A stretch of DNA of 64,000 nt from NCBI GenBank assembly GCA_934754425.1, contig CAKVIN010000011.1, positions 1 through 64,000 of the forward strand, read 5' to 3'. Shown here in pieces: positions 26,958 to 35,622 of the stretch (its first letter is position 1; the number at the start of each line of letters is the position of its first letter). Source of the DNA: an uncultured Candidatus Melainabacteria bacterium. GTDB taxonomy: Bacteria; Cyanobacteriota; Vampirovibrionia; Gastranaerophilales; Gastranaerophilaceae. Below the pieces are notes generated by a model. That model was not told the DNA's origin. It did no database searches and saw only the letters and a program-made list of their open reading frames with translations. The position numbers and the translations under genes are program-made.

Positions 26958-27035
26958 TACATCTGTTATATATAAAAAGTATTTAATAGATAGATAATTT
27001 CAAGGTTTACAATTATTGTTACAAAACTTAATAAA
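26958..27035 (-). promoter_or_regulatory. Two-box promoter element, copy B
   Basis: TATATATAAAAAGTATTT-type box 2 with a TTACA flank lies at 26958-26984 and box 1 TTACAAAACTTAATAAA at 27019-27035. AAAGTAT (26976) and TTACAAA (27019) start 43 nt apart, exactly as in copy A. The gene start is 21 nt further on. Box 1 slightly overlaps the Ycf23 terminator. Confidence 0.7.
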
Positions 27036-27066
27036 AAGTCCTTTTCTAATAGAGAAAAGGACTTTT
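27033..27066 (-). terminator. Intrinsic terminator after the Ycf23 gene
   Basis: AAAAGTCCTTTTCT and AGAAAAGGACTTTT form a 14-bp perfect stem; minus-strand transcripts end in a T-rich tract. Confidence 0.9.
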
Positions 27067-27089
27067 GGCTTTTTATTTGTATTTTGTTA

Positions 27090-27845
27090 TTAAACTAATT
27101 CAACAGTATATTGAGCGTTGCGTTCAGCAATCTCTACAAGGCTTTTTGATACTGCTAACATAGAAATTTCTGAATCAAGTTTGTTTACACAAGAACCGCA
27201 ACCAATAGCAGAAGCGCCAGAAGCGAATGCTAATGAAGCTGTTGTAGGATTGATTCCTGTAGCTGTCATAATTGGTAATTCAATGTTTCTAGAAAGTTCA
27301 ATTGTGTTAGAAAGGGTAAGTTCAGCTCTTTCTACAAGACCTCTAACACCGTTTGAAGGAGTTTCGTTAGAGAAGTGACCTTCTGTTTGAATTAAGTCAA
27401 TGCCAATTTCTTCAAGATTGCGAGCTAATTCAATTTGTTCAGCAATTTCTAATTCTCCAGGAATAGTTACACAGAAGAATACGTCATTACCAACAAGTTC
27501 TCTAGTTTGTTTTGCTAAAGCTAAAACTTGTGCAGCTGAGAAAGCTTGACCTTTTTTGTAAAGTGCATCAAAGTTTCCTAGTTCAATAGCATCTGCACCA
27601 AGGATTACAGCGTGTGCTAAAGATTCAGGGTTAACAGAAGATACAAAAATTGGTAATTCAGTCATTTGTCTAGCCATTGCAATGATATCAGGGTCTGCAC
27701 AAATATCAACAGCACTAGCTCCTGAATTTGAAGCTGCTAAAATAACTTTTTTTACATTGTTAACATCGAAATTATCAATACCTGCAATAATTTTTACTGC
27801 TCTTTTTTCGCTTAAAGCTCTTTTAAAACTTTCGATTCTTGACAT
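27090..27845 (-). CDS. ycf23: Ycf23/DUF561 family protein
   Basis: 251 residues from the ATG at 27845 (AAAGGAG upstream); the longer frame beginning at 28088 lacks a ribosome site and would overlap the divergent protease promoter. A TIM-barrel-like pattern is seen: K-I-I-A-G-I-D-N-F, V-D-I-C-A-D-P, P-I-F-V-S-S-V-N-P, A-D-A-I-E-L-G-N-F-D, L-I-Q-T-E-G, and a Gly-rich C-terminal G-A-S-A-I-G-C-G-S. DUF561/Ycf23 proteins are typical of Cyanobacteria and plastids and their function is unknown. Clear lineage marker in a genome with no photosynthesis gene here. Confidence 0.88.
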   Translation of the reverse strand: MSRIESFKRALSEKRAVKIIAGIDNFDVNNVKKVILAASNSGASAVDICADPDIIAMARQMTELPIFVSSVNPESLAHAVILGADAIELGNFDALYKKGQAFSAAQVLALAKQTRELVGNDVFFCVTIPGELEIAEQIELARNLEEIGIDLIQTEGHFSNETPSNGVRGLVERAELTLSNTIELSRNIELPIMTATGINPTTASLAFASGASAIGCGSCVNKLDSEISMLAVSKSLVEIAERNAQYTVELV

Positions 27846-27997
27846 AATTTTCTCCTTTTGTGTCGATTGTGATAAAACATCTCGTTCATTATACATTAAA
27901 ATTTGAAGCCTTGCAAGATATAGTCTAAAGGTATTTTGCAAGATAATTGAATTGTACGTTAAATTTTGAAAAAATTTATATAAACATGGAGAGTGTA

Positions 27998-28654
27998 ATG
28001 TTAAAAAAAGTTTTTTGTATAAATTTATTGATATTACTTGCTTTGCCAACTTTTGCATTTGGCAAGGTTTCAAAGAGCGCAAGTACAATATATTCAGAAA
28101 TTAATCCTGCTATTGTATCAGTTGATTCTCAATTATCGGATGGTTTGTCATGCGGAACGGGCTGTATTATTGATAAAAGCGGAGTTATTTTAACAAGTGC
28201 ACATGTTGTTGACGTAGGAAATTCTGTTGTTGTAACAATGAATAACGGGCAAAATTATACAGCTAAGGTAATTAAAAGAATGGGTGATAATAAAGACATT
28301 GCGCTTTTAAAAATTGAACCTAAGAAGAATTTGAAAACTGTAAAGTTGGGTAATTCTGAAAAAATTAAAGTTGGTGAAAAGGTTTTAGCAATTGGTAATC
28401 CGTTTGGCTTTAACGGAACATTGACTCAAGGTATAATTTCCAGAATAGATTATGCAAAAAATCGTATTCAAACTGATGCTGCAATTAATCCCGGATCTTC
28501 CGGAGGGCCTTTGTTAAATGAAAAAGGCGAAATTATCGGTATAAATCAAGCAATTTATAATCCTGATAACAATATTTCAAATATAGGAATAGGGTTTGCA
28601 ACACCAATTAATCTTGTAAAAGAGTATTTAAGTGCAAATAGCAGTATAAAATAA
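27998..28654 (+). CDS. Secreted trypsin-like serine protease (HtrA/Deg-type, no PDZ)
   Basis: 218 residues from the ATG at 27998 with GGAG upstream. A signal peptide (about 1-22, T-F-A-F-G) sends it to the periplasm. The trypsin-fold triad is H69 (T-S-A-H-V-V), D100 (N-K-D-I-A-L-L) and S168 (N-P-G-S-S-G-G-P-L), as in HtrA/Deg. Unlike DegP, there is no PDZ domain and the protein ends after the protease fold, so substrate regulation must differ. Divergent from ycf23, with 150 bp between starts. Confidence 0.9.
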   Translation: MLKKVFCINLLILLALPTFAFGKVSKSASTIYSEINPAIVSVDSQLSDGLSCGTGCIIDKSGVILTSAHVVDVGNSVVVTMNNGQNYTAKVIKRMGDNKDIALLKIEPKKNLKTVKLGNSEKIKVGEKVLAIGNPFGFNGTLTQGIISRIDYAKNRIQTDAAINPGSSGGPLLNEKGEIIGINQAIYNPDNNISNIGIGFATPINLVKEYLSANSSIK

Positions 28655-28737
28655 CTTCAGGTTGAGTATTTATATAGAATTCTCCTTTGTTACTTATGTT
28701 TGTAGTACAATAAAATAACAAAAGACAAAGGGGAATT

Positions 28738-30069
28738 ATGAAAAAAGTTTATATAGAAACAATGGGTTGTCAGATGAATAAATCTGATGCTGAAAGAATG
28801 TATGGTATGTTGGAGCATATCGGTTATACTCAAACCGAAGAACCAAAAGAAGCTGATATGCTTATTATAAACACATGTTCAATTAGAAAATTATCAGAAG
28901 ATAAAGCATATAGTGCAATCGGAGTTTGGGGAAAATGGAAAAAAGAAAAACCTGATTTAAAAATTATTTTTTCCGGTTGTGTAGCTCAACAAGCGGGTAA
29001 AAAAATTCTTAGCCGTGCACCTTATGTTGATTTAGTATTAGGTACACAAAGAGTTTATGAACTACCTGAACTTGTGAAAAGAATTGAAGCCGGAGAAAGA
29101 ATTGTTTCTACAGAAGAAAAACATTACGAAGAAAGCGAAATCCAAATAAGCCGTGTAAAAAGTATAAACGCTTGGGTTCCAATTATGGAAGGTTGCAATA
29201 ACTTCTGCACATATTGTATAGTTCCTTATACAAGAGGTAGAGAGCGTTCCAGAAAGCCAGAATTAATTTTGGCAGAAATAAAAAAAGCATTGTCAGAAGG
29301 TTTTAAAGAAATAACACTTCTTGGGCAAAATGTTGATAGTTACGGTAAAGATTTGGAAGAAGGACAAAATTTATCTTGGCTTTTAAGACAAGTTAATGCA
29401 TTAGAAGGTAATTTCAGAATAAGATTTGTAACGTCTTATCCGACTGACATTACAGAAGAATTAATTGATACCGTTTTAGAATTGGATAAAGTTTGTGAAT
29501 ATTTCCATATTCCAATGCAATCCGGTGATGATTATATTCTTAAAAAAATGAACAGAAGATATGATTATGCTACGTACAAAAAGATTTGTGATAATTTAAG
29601 AAATCGTATCCCTGATGTAACGATTACAAGTGATTTTATCGCAGGATTTCCGGGAGAAACAGAAGAACAATTCCAAAATACATTGAATGCTATGACAGAA
29701 TTGGAATTAGATTATTCTAATACAGCAGCGTATTCTCCACGAGAAAAAACAGTTGCAGCAAAGTGGGTTGATTTGTATGTTCCGGAGGATATTAAGACAG
29801 AACGTCTGGCGAGATTAAACGAACATAACAGAAAATGTTGTTTGTTGTCTAATCAAAAATATGTTGGAAAAACCATGGAAGTTCTTGTAGAAAAATTTGA
29901 AACTAAGGATGAAAGAGGCAAAAATGTTATCACTGGTCGAACAAGAAATAATAAGATTGTCCACATTCCTTATGATAAAGATATTACCGGAAGTTTTATT
30001 AATACCAAAATCGTTAAAGCAAGAACGTGGTATTTGAATGGTGAAGGTGTAGAAATAATTTCAAATTAA
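28738..30069 (+). CDS. miaB: tRNA i6A37 methylthiotransferase MiaB
   Basis: MiaB makes ms2i6A at tRNA position 37. 443 residues: UPF0004 domain with C11, C47, C81; radical SAM triad C153-x3-C157-x2-C160 (G-C-N-N-F-C-T-Y-C); TRAM domain at the C-terminus. E-T-M-G-C-Q-M-N and N-T-C-S-I-R are MiaB-type signatures. AAAGGGG precedes the ATG. Transcribed alone. Together with mtaB it covers both thiomethylation branches. Confidence 0.97.
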   Translation: MKKVYIETMGCQMNKSDAERMYGMLEHIGYTQTEEPKEADMLIINTCSIRKLSEDKAYSAIGVWGKWKKEKPDLKIIFSGCVAQQAGKKILSRAPYVDLVLGTQRVYELPELVKRIEAGERIVSTEEKHYEESEIQISRVKSINAWVPIMEGCNNFCTYCIVPYTRGRERSRKPELILAEIKKALSEGFKEITLLGQNVDSYGKDLEEGQNLSWLLRQVNALEGNFRIRFVTSYPTDITEELIDTVLELDKVCEYFHIPMQSGDDYILKKMNRRYDYATYKKICDNLRNRIPDVTITSDFIAGFPGETEEQFQNTLNAMTELELDYSNTAAYSPREKTVAAKWVDLYVPEDIKTERLARLNEHNRKCCLLSNQKYVGKTMEVLVEKFETKDERGKNVITGRTRNNKIVHIPYDKDITGSFINTKIVKARTWYLNGEGVEIISN

Positions 30070-30151
30070 TAAATGTAAAGAATTTGTTACAAATATAAAA
30101 TAAAAGTCAAATTTTTAGCTTCAGCAGTTTTATACTGTAAGGAAGTGTGTT

Positions 30152-30799
30152 ATGTATATCCAGTCGATTAATAATAGCAATAATATTTCGTCATATGGTA
30201 AGCCAAATGGAAAAAATAATGGTTTTACTGATAGTGTGATGCAAAAAATAATTGATATTATACCAAAGCACACTTCTAAAGAATCTGCAAGACAATTAGA
30301 AACATGGAGTAAGAGAGATAATTGGGTTTCTAAGCCTATGCAAAATAGGGCTATAATGGGCGTTACAGCAATGATGACACAGCCTGTTATTGATTATAAC
30401 AACAAAAGAGTTGATAAAGAAACCAGAAAAATGGCATTTTTTAATCGTTGTGCAGTTATTTTAGCCGGTACAACCGTTGGTATGTTTGCTGTTAGAGGTC
30501 CGATTTATACCATGATTGAAAAAATGACGGATATAAAAGGAACTTCAAAATCAAGCAAAGCATTACTTCCTAAAAAATATTTAAGTGAGATGACTAAAAA
30601 TGAAAAATATTTAAGCAATTACAGAACAGCCTTGTCTACAGGTATTGCTCTTGCTGCAATGTGTGTAACGAATTTTGTATTGGATGCTCCGTTTACAATA
30701 TTCTTGACCAATTATTTTAAAGACCATTTCTGTTCATCAAAAAATAGTGAACAAAAAGAAAATAAGGTTGCTTTGAATAAAGGAGGTGCTAATGAATAG
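30152..30799 (+). CDS. Membrane-associated hypothetical protein, 215 aa
   Basis: Not a named family. An Asn/Ser-rich start (M-Y-I-Q-S-I-N-N-S) resembles that of the 72-aa gene at 37639. Two hydrophobic stretches follow (about 105-125 and 170-195). The second, with A-L-A-A-M-C-V-T-N-F-V-L-D-A-P, is echoed in the next gene (S-N-I-V-T-P-V-L) and in the 486-aa protein at 36168 (T-N-L-F-I-G-F-V-V-P), suggesting a shared clade-specific family. AAGGAAG precedes the ATG. Overlaps the next gene by 8 bp. Confidence 0.7.
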   Translation: MYIQSINNSNNISSYGKPNGKNNGFTDSVMQKIIDIIPKHTSKESARQLETWSKRDNWVSKPMQNRAIMGVTAMMTQPVIDYNNKRVDKETRKMAFFNRCAVILAGTTVGMFAVRGPIYTMIEKMTDIKGTSKSSKALLPKKYLSEMTKNEKYLSNYRTALSTGIALAAMCVTNFVLDAPFTIFLTNYFKDHFCSSKNSEQKENKVALNKGGANE

Positions 30800-31355
30800 T
30801 TCTCCTTTGCAAAAAAGCTTGGAATGGGTTTATCAACGCTATAAAAAAAATACGGCAACAATGTTGGTTGTAACAGGTACTATCGGTTGGGGCTTATCTT
30901 CTTTGGCTCAAGTCGGGGCAATTCTTTTTAATCCGAAAATAAAAAAAGAACAAAAGAGTTTTTTGGTACCTCAGGCATTATGGGACGCAGCGATAAATAT
31001 TGGTGCATTTTTTCTTATTACTCAATCAACAAAAAAGGTTGTCTCAAAGCTGGTTTCTACAGGAAAATTGGCTCCAGGTAAAGTTAGAAAATTTCTTGAT
31101 ACAAATAAGGAACTTTATGGTAATAAAGTCGGTAAATTGGACTTGGATTTGGATGAGGTTTTAAAAAATGAACCGAAATTCCCTAAGGATTCTTATTATA
31201 CATATAAAAACCATGCCACTACAATGGCTACGATTGGCGCAAGTATATTGTCTTCTAATATTGTAACTCCGGTTTTAAGAAATGCTGCTGCTTCTGATAT
31301 GCAAAAGAAATATTTGAATAATCGTTCTCAATCTACTGGTAGTATGAAGGTTTAA
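30792..31355 (+). CDS. Membrane-associated hypothetical protein, 187 aa
   Basis: The ATG at 30792 has AGGAGG 5 nt upstream; a GTG two codons earlier overlaps that site. Hydrophobic stretches occur at about 25-45, 65-85 and 140-165. The first reads T-A-T-M-L-V-V-T-G-T-I-G-W-G. It is translationally coupled to the 215-aa gene, and the two probably form a membrane complex. No catalytic motif. Confidence 0.7.
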   Translation: MNSSPLQKSLEWVYQRYKKNTATMLVVTGTIGWGLSSLAQVGAILFNPKIKKEQKSFLVPQALWDAAINIGAFFLITQSTKKVVSKLVSTGKLAPGKVRKFLDTNKELYGNKVGKLDLDLDEVLKNEPKFPKDSYYTYKNHATTMATIGASILSSNIVTPVLRNAAASDMQKKYLNNRSQSTGSMKV

Positions 31356-31387
31356 TATTTCAGATTAAATGATATTCATTTCTGGGG

Positions 31388-31393
31388 TATAAT
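31388..31393 (+). promoter_or_regulatory. Likely -10 element for the Lpd-like gene
   Basis: TATAAT lies 20 nt before the start codon; the TTAAAT 17 nt further upstream is a poor -35. Promoter call is tentative. Confidence 0.35.
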
Positions 31394-31413
31394 ATTTGTA
31401 AAAGGAGAGTGTG

Positions 31414-32637
31414 ATGGATTTTGATTATGGAATAATTGGTGGTGGTCCGGCAGGATATACTGCAGGCATGAGTTTGGCAAAACAAGGATATAGCGTTGTT
31501 TTGTTTGAAAAAGACAATCTAGGCGGAACTTGTTTAAACAGGGGTTGTATTCCTACAAAATCGCTTATACATTCTTCTGAATTATATGCAAATCTTAAAA
31601 AAGTCGAAGAATTTGGGGTGAAATTTGATTGTTCTGAATTTGATTTTTCAAAAATATCAGAAAAAAAAGATAAAACCGTAGAAAAAATCCGTAAGTCATT
31701 AGAACTTGCCGTTAAGAATTCTGGGGTTAAAACCATATATGGTGTTGCAAATATAAAAGATAAAAATACAATAACTATTAATGATGAAGAGTATAATGTA
31801 GGTAAAATTATTGTAGCATCCGGTTCTAAACCACGAGAAATAAAAGGTTTAGAGTTTGACCATGAGTTTATATTATCTTCAGATGATATTTTAAATATGA
31901 CAAAATTGCCAAAGTCTATTTTGATTGTGGGTTCTGGAGCAATAGGTACAGAATTGGCAAGAATTTTTATTAATTTTGGAGTTGAAGTAACAATCGTAGA
32001 ACTTGCTGATAAACTGATACCACCTGCTGATATAGAAGTTTCAAAAAGAATTGAAAGAATATATAAACAAAGAAAAATTAAATATTATATAAATGATTGT
32101 ATAGATAAGATTGAAGATAAAAATGTCACGTTAAAAAGTGGTATATCACTTACTCCGGAAATAATTCTGGTAGCAGCCGGTCGTGTACCTTTATGCTCAA
32201 ATATTGATGGAAGTATTGTTTTAGGTGATGCTAGTGGCGAAATACAATTGGCGCATTATGCAGTTCATCAAGCATTAGAATTTACTGAAAAAATTCAATT
32301 TAATAAAGGCTTAGTGCCCTCAGTAATATATGGTGAGCCAGAAATTGCTTGGGTAGGGCTTAGAGAACAAGATGTTGATGAAACATACACAAAAAAAATG
32401 TTGCCGATAACGGCATTGGGCAAATCTTGGTGCGATGATTCAACTGATGGCTTTATAAAAGTTGTAATTAAAGATGATAAAATTGTTGGAGCACATATTA
32501 TATCAAAAGAAGCTTCTGCATTGATACATATATTTCTTGTTGCAATACAAAATGGGATTGGAATTGATAAACTTAAAGAAATTTGTTATGCACATCCGAC
32601 TTATGCAGAAGGGGTTTTTGATATATTAGAAAGATAA
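31414..32637 (+). CDS. Shortened dihydrolipoamide-dehydrogenase-like flavoprotein
   Basis: 407 residues of the pyridine-nucleotide disulfide oxidoreductase family (class I). FAD-binding G-G-G-P-A-G at 9-14, redox pair C40-x4-C45 in G-G-T-C-L-N-R-G-C-I-P-T-K, NAD-binding G-S-G-A-I-G near 170, and the C-terminal H-P-T-Y-A-E of the dimer partner active site. Typical Lpd has 460-470 residues; here about 35-40 residues between G-R-V-P-L and the FAD contact L-G-D-A-S are missing. No E1/E2 genes are nearby, so it may act on something other than the 2-oxoacid complexes. ATG chosen because AAGGAG is 6 nt upstream. Confidence 0.85.
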   Translation: MDFDYGIIGGGPAGYTAGMSLAKQGYSVVLFEKDNLGGTCLNRGCIPTKSLIHSSELYANLKKVEEFGVKFDCSEFDFSKISEKKDKTVEKIRKSLELAVKNSGVKTIYGVANIKDKNTITINDEEYNVGKIIVASGSKPREIKGLEFDHEFILSSDDILNMTKLPKSILIVGSGAIGTELARIFINFGVEVTIVELADKLIPPADIEVSKRIERIYKQRKIKYYINDCIDKIEDKNVTLKSGISLTPEIILVAAGRVPLCSNIDGSIVLGDASGEIQLAHYAVHQALEFTEKIQFNKGLVPSVIYGEPEIAWVGLREQDVDETYTKKMLPITALGKSWCDDSTDGFIKVVIKDDKIVGAHIISKEASALIHIFLVAIQNGIGIDKLKEICYAHPTYAEGVFDILER

Positions 32638-32710
32638 GTTTTGAGGCATGATTTTTTAATTTATTAAAGAGTTTTCATGCGCAACGTGCATAATAGAAGT
32701 TACTTTCCTC

Positions 32711-33443
32711 TAGTCGTTCCACTATTAAGGCGAAGCTTGTATTTGTAATACAATTTAGTAACTATAACCAAACAGTCGTCCAAGTTTCTACGTGCGTAGC
32801 TAAACTTCACTTTTCTCTAGTCGTTCCACCATTAAGGCGAAGCTTGTAATTGTAATGCAATTTAGTAACCATAACCAAACAGTCGTCCAAGTTTCTACGT
32901 GCGTAGCTAAACTTCACTTTTCTCTAGTCGTTCCACCATTAAGGCGAAGCTTGTAATTATAAAATAATTTAGTAACTATAACCAAGTAGCCGTCCCAATG
33001 TCTACGTGCGTAGCCAAACTTCACTTTCCTCTAGTCGTTCCACCATTAAGGCGAAGCTTGTAATTATAAAATAATTTAGTAACTATAACCAAGTAGCCGT
33101 CCTAGTTTCTACGTGCATAGCCAAACTTCACTCTTGTCTAGTCGTTCCACCATTAAGGCGAAGCTTGTCATTATAAAATAATTTAGTAATCATAACCAAG
33201 TAGCCGTCCCAGTTTCTACGTGCGTAGCTAAACTTGACTTTCCTCTAGTCGTTCCACCATAAAGGCGAAGCTTGTAATTATAAAATAATTTAGTAATCAT
33301 AACCAAGTAGCCGTCCCAGTTTCTACGTGCGTAGCCAAACTTCACTTTTATCTAGTCGTTCCACCATTAAGGCGAAGCTTGTATTTGTAATACAATTTAG
33401 TAACCTTAACCAAGAAGCCGTCCCAATGTCTACGTGCGTAGCA
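32711..33443. repeat. Tandem array, seven 107-bp units
   Basis: TAGTCGTTCC begins at 32711, 32818, 32925, 33032, 33139, 33246 and 33353, every interval exactly 107 bp. Each unit has AAGGCGAAGCTTG near its start and, near its end, the inverted repeat CTACG-TG-CGTAG (e.g. 32788-32799), intact in six of seven units (unit 4 has CTACGTGCATAG). The period is not a multiple of 3, so it does not encode a repeat protein. It fills most of the 1.1-kb gap between the Lpd-like gene and lpxA. Confidence 0.92.
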
Positions 33444-33452
33444 CAAAAAAAA

Positions 33453-33488
33453 CCACTCGGTGTGTGTGATTTCGAGTGGGTTTGTTTT
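33453..33488 (+). terminator. Hairpin at the end of the 107-bp array
   Basis: CCACTCG (33453-33459) and CGAGTGG (33473-33479) pair, followed by GTTTGTTTT and preceded by an A-run, so it could stop transcription from either side. No upstream gene except the distant Lpd-like gene would use it on the plus strand. Confidence 0.6.
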
Positions 33489-33733
33489 CTGCATCCTAAT
33501 GGTCTTTTTAGTGTTTATTATCTAGGAGTTTATATGATTTTTGGGGTTTATTGTGTTTTGCTATTTAGTGTTTCGACTACACTTAAAGTGTGTATCTATA
33601 TTATTGCACATAAGAAAATTAAGTCAAGAAGATGTTTTACATGTTTTCTTTGAAACGATATAAAAAGGTCTTTATTTAAGTCATTGCTTGATTTAATGGC
33701 ATTTACATTTCTTAACAATTGTAAAAAATTAAA

Positions 33734-33768
33734 AGGGTAATAATAATTGTAATTATTACCCTTTATAT
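33734..33768 (-). terminator. Intrinsic terminator after lpxA
   Basis: AAAGGGTAATAAT and AATTATTACCCTTT pair; T-rich on the minus strand. It is 23 bp beyond the lpxA stop. Between 33490 and 33730 I see no gene. Confidence 0.85.
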
Positions 33769-33790
33769 TTTAATTAAATTATTTGTAAAA

Positions 33791-34630
33791 TTATTCTTCA
33801 GAAGATAGTGATTGATATCCTGATTTATGTGTTTTAAGAAGTACTCCTCTTTTAGAAGATTTGATAAATTCAATCATTTTTTCTATGTATTCATTCATCG
33901 GAATTTCTGCTTTAATTTTTTCAATTGCTTGAGAAGTGTTATATTCTTCTGAAATTAATAATTTGAATGCTTCATTTGTAGCAGTTCTAATTTCTTGAGA
34001 TACACCACGTCTTTTCATAGCAATAACATTCAAGCCACGTGGAACAGGTGGTCTGCCTTCGCCTTTTGAATAAGGAAGGATATCTTGACGAGAAGCTGAG
34101 AAACCGCTAATGATAGCCATGTCGCCGATTCTGATGTTTTGATGGAAAACGCTCATGCCACCAACGAATGCTCCAAAACCAACATGGACATGACCGCCAA
34201 GTGTTACAAGGTTTGCGAGGATAACTTGGTCTTCTAATACGCAGTTGTGAGCGATGTGAGAACCAACCATTAATAAACATTTATTTCCGATTCTTGTCGT
34301 GAAGTCACCACATGCTGCTCCTCTATGAATAGTTACGTTTTCTTTAATTATTGTTTCGTTGCCGATAACAACTTTAGTTGGTTCGCCCTTGTATCCTAAA
34401 TCTTGAGGTTCTGAACCAATAGTAGAGAATGGAGAAATTGTACAATTTTCACCAATTTCTGCAAATTCAATATAAGCATTAGCAATTACTCTTGTACCGT
34501 TTCCTAATTTAACTCCTTCGCCAATTACGACATTTGGTCCAATTATTACACCTTCTCCAATTTCAGCAGAAGGATGGATCACTGCTGATGGATGAATTGA
34601 ACATTTTTTTTCAAGAACTGTATTTGTCAT
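33791..34630 (-). CDS. lpxA: UDP-GlcNAc acyltransferase LpxA
   Basis: LpxA transfers a hydroxyacyl chain from ACP to UDP-GlcNAc, the first lipid A step. 279 residues: left-handed beta-helix hexapeptide repeats (I-H-P-S-A-x-I-G-x-G-V-x-I-G-P-N-V) from about 12 to 190, catalytic His in the H-I-A-H-N-C segment near 135, then the C-terminal helical domain. It is 8 kb away from the lpxD-lpxC-fabZ run, unlike the proteobacterial cluster. GAGAAAG-type ribosome site before the ATG. Confidence 0.95.
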   Translation of the reverse strand: MTNTVLEKKCSIHPSAVIHPSAEIGEGVIIGPNVVIGEGVKLGNGTRVIANAYIEFAEIGENCTISPFSTIGSEPQDLGYKGEPTKVVIGNETIIKENVTIHRGAACGDFTTRIGNKCLLMVGSHIAHNCVLEDQVILANLVTLGGHVHVGFGAFVGGMSVFHQNIRIGDMAIISGFSASRQDILPYSKGEGRPPVPRGLNVIAMKRRGVSQEIRTATNEAFKLLISEEYNTSQAIEKIKAEIPMNEYIEKMIEFIKSSKRGVLLKTHKSGYQSLSSEE

Positions 34631-34775
34631 TCTCTTTCTCCATATAAATTATCTACCATTCAAGTATAATATAAAAAACTAGGATTTAGAGAAATATTTA
34701 TATAAATTTAATATCAATATTAAGATTTATAATTAAATAGTACTATTCGTTTAAAACTAAATTATACAATTATTC

Positions 34776-35609
34776 TTATCCTTCTTTAGGCATTTCATCA
34801 AGAATAAATAAACCTAATCGACCTTCTCTAAAGTCTTTAAGAATATATATTGCAGTACGTTCTGTGTCCGGTTCTCCGCCTCTTATTATCCAGTTTCTTT
34901 GAATTGCAATATTTTCTAATGTTAAATCGTCTGTTTTATAGTATTCTTTTACTGATGGTTTGTTTTTTAAATATTCTAACAATGCTTTGGCAACAGGCTC
35001 CGGTGAATAAGCATTTTCTGATACGGAACTCACGAATGCTAATTTAGCCGCTTGTTCTTGGTTGTCTTGTCGTGTTGGAATTATCCCTGGTGTATCAAGC
35101 AGTTCTAATTTTGGATTAATTCTAACCCATTGCTGTTGTCTTGTAACTCCTGCTTTTGCTCCAATTTTGGTTTTAGAAGATTTTGTTAGTTTATTTATAA
35201 CACTGGATTTCCCAACATTTGGCATGCCAACAACCATAGCTCTTGCCGGTCTTCTTAACAGTCCTTTGCTCATAAGAGCTTGGATTTTGGGTTCACTTAG
35301 ATCTATCGCTGTTTTAATAACGAGTGCTAAATCTTTGTTTCCACGTGCTTCTGTAATAATAGTGGGGCATTTTGTTGATTGTTTTAGATATGCAACCCAA
35401 TTTTTCAATTCGTTTTTGTCAACCAAGTCGGCTTTATTAAGCAAAAGAAGCCTTGGTTTGTTTCCCAAGAGCTTCTCTATGTTTGTATAACTGCTGCTTA
35501 AAGGTAATCTGCTATCACGCACCTCAATAATCACATCAACCAGATTCAATTTTTCTTTTAATTGACGTTCTGCTTTTGCAATGTGTCCAGGGTACCAATG
35601 AATATGCAA
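34776..35609 (-). CDS. rbgA: Ribosome biogenesis GTPase RbgA/YlqF
   Basis: RbgA helps late 50S subunit assembly. The 277-residue protein has the circularly permuted GTPase order: G4 N-K-A-D first (near 58), then G1 G-M-P-N-V-G-K-S-S (near 125), and G3 D-T-P-G. The H-W-Y-P-G-H-I-A-K-A start is the YlqF/MTG1 signature. Its start lies 13 bp after the stop of rplS, a pairing seen in other bacteria, where the substrate ribosome and its assembly factor are co-expressed. Confidence 0.95.
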   Translation of the reverse strand: MHIHWYPGHIAKAERQLKEKLNLVDVIIEVRDSRLPLSSSYTNIEKLLGNKPRLLLLNKADLVDKNELKNWVAYLKQSTKCPTIITEARGNKDLALVIKTAIDLSEPKIQALMSKGLLRRPARAMVVGMPNVGKSSVINKLTKSSKTKIGAKAGVTRQQQWVRINPKLELLDTPGIIPTRQDNQEQAAKLAFVSSVSENAYSPEPVAKALLEYLKNKPSVKEYYKTDDLTLENIAIQRNWIIRGGEPDTERTAIYILKDFREGRLGLFILDEMPKEG

Positions 35610-35622
35610 ATCGAATTACCTC

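Noticed and set aside
27846..28088. N-terminal extension of Ycf23
   Set aside because: The strong ribosome site and family length point to ATG 27845; the extension would overlap the divergent protease promoter.
32711..33443. Possible CRISPR array
   Set aside because: The repeated unit is 107 bp with no unique spacers and there are no cas genes. It is a tandem repeat.
33327..33653. 108-aa plus-strand reading frame across the end of the 107-bp array
   Set aside because: It begins inside a non-coding repeat, contains a terminator hairpin, has no ribosome site and is Cys/Tyr/Val-rich without family pattern.
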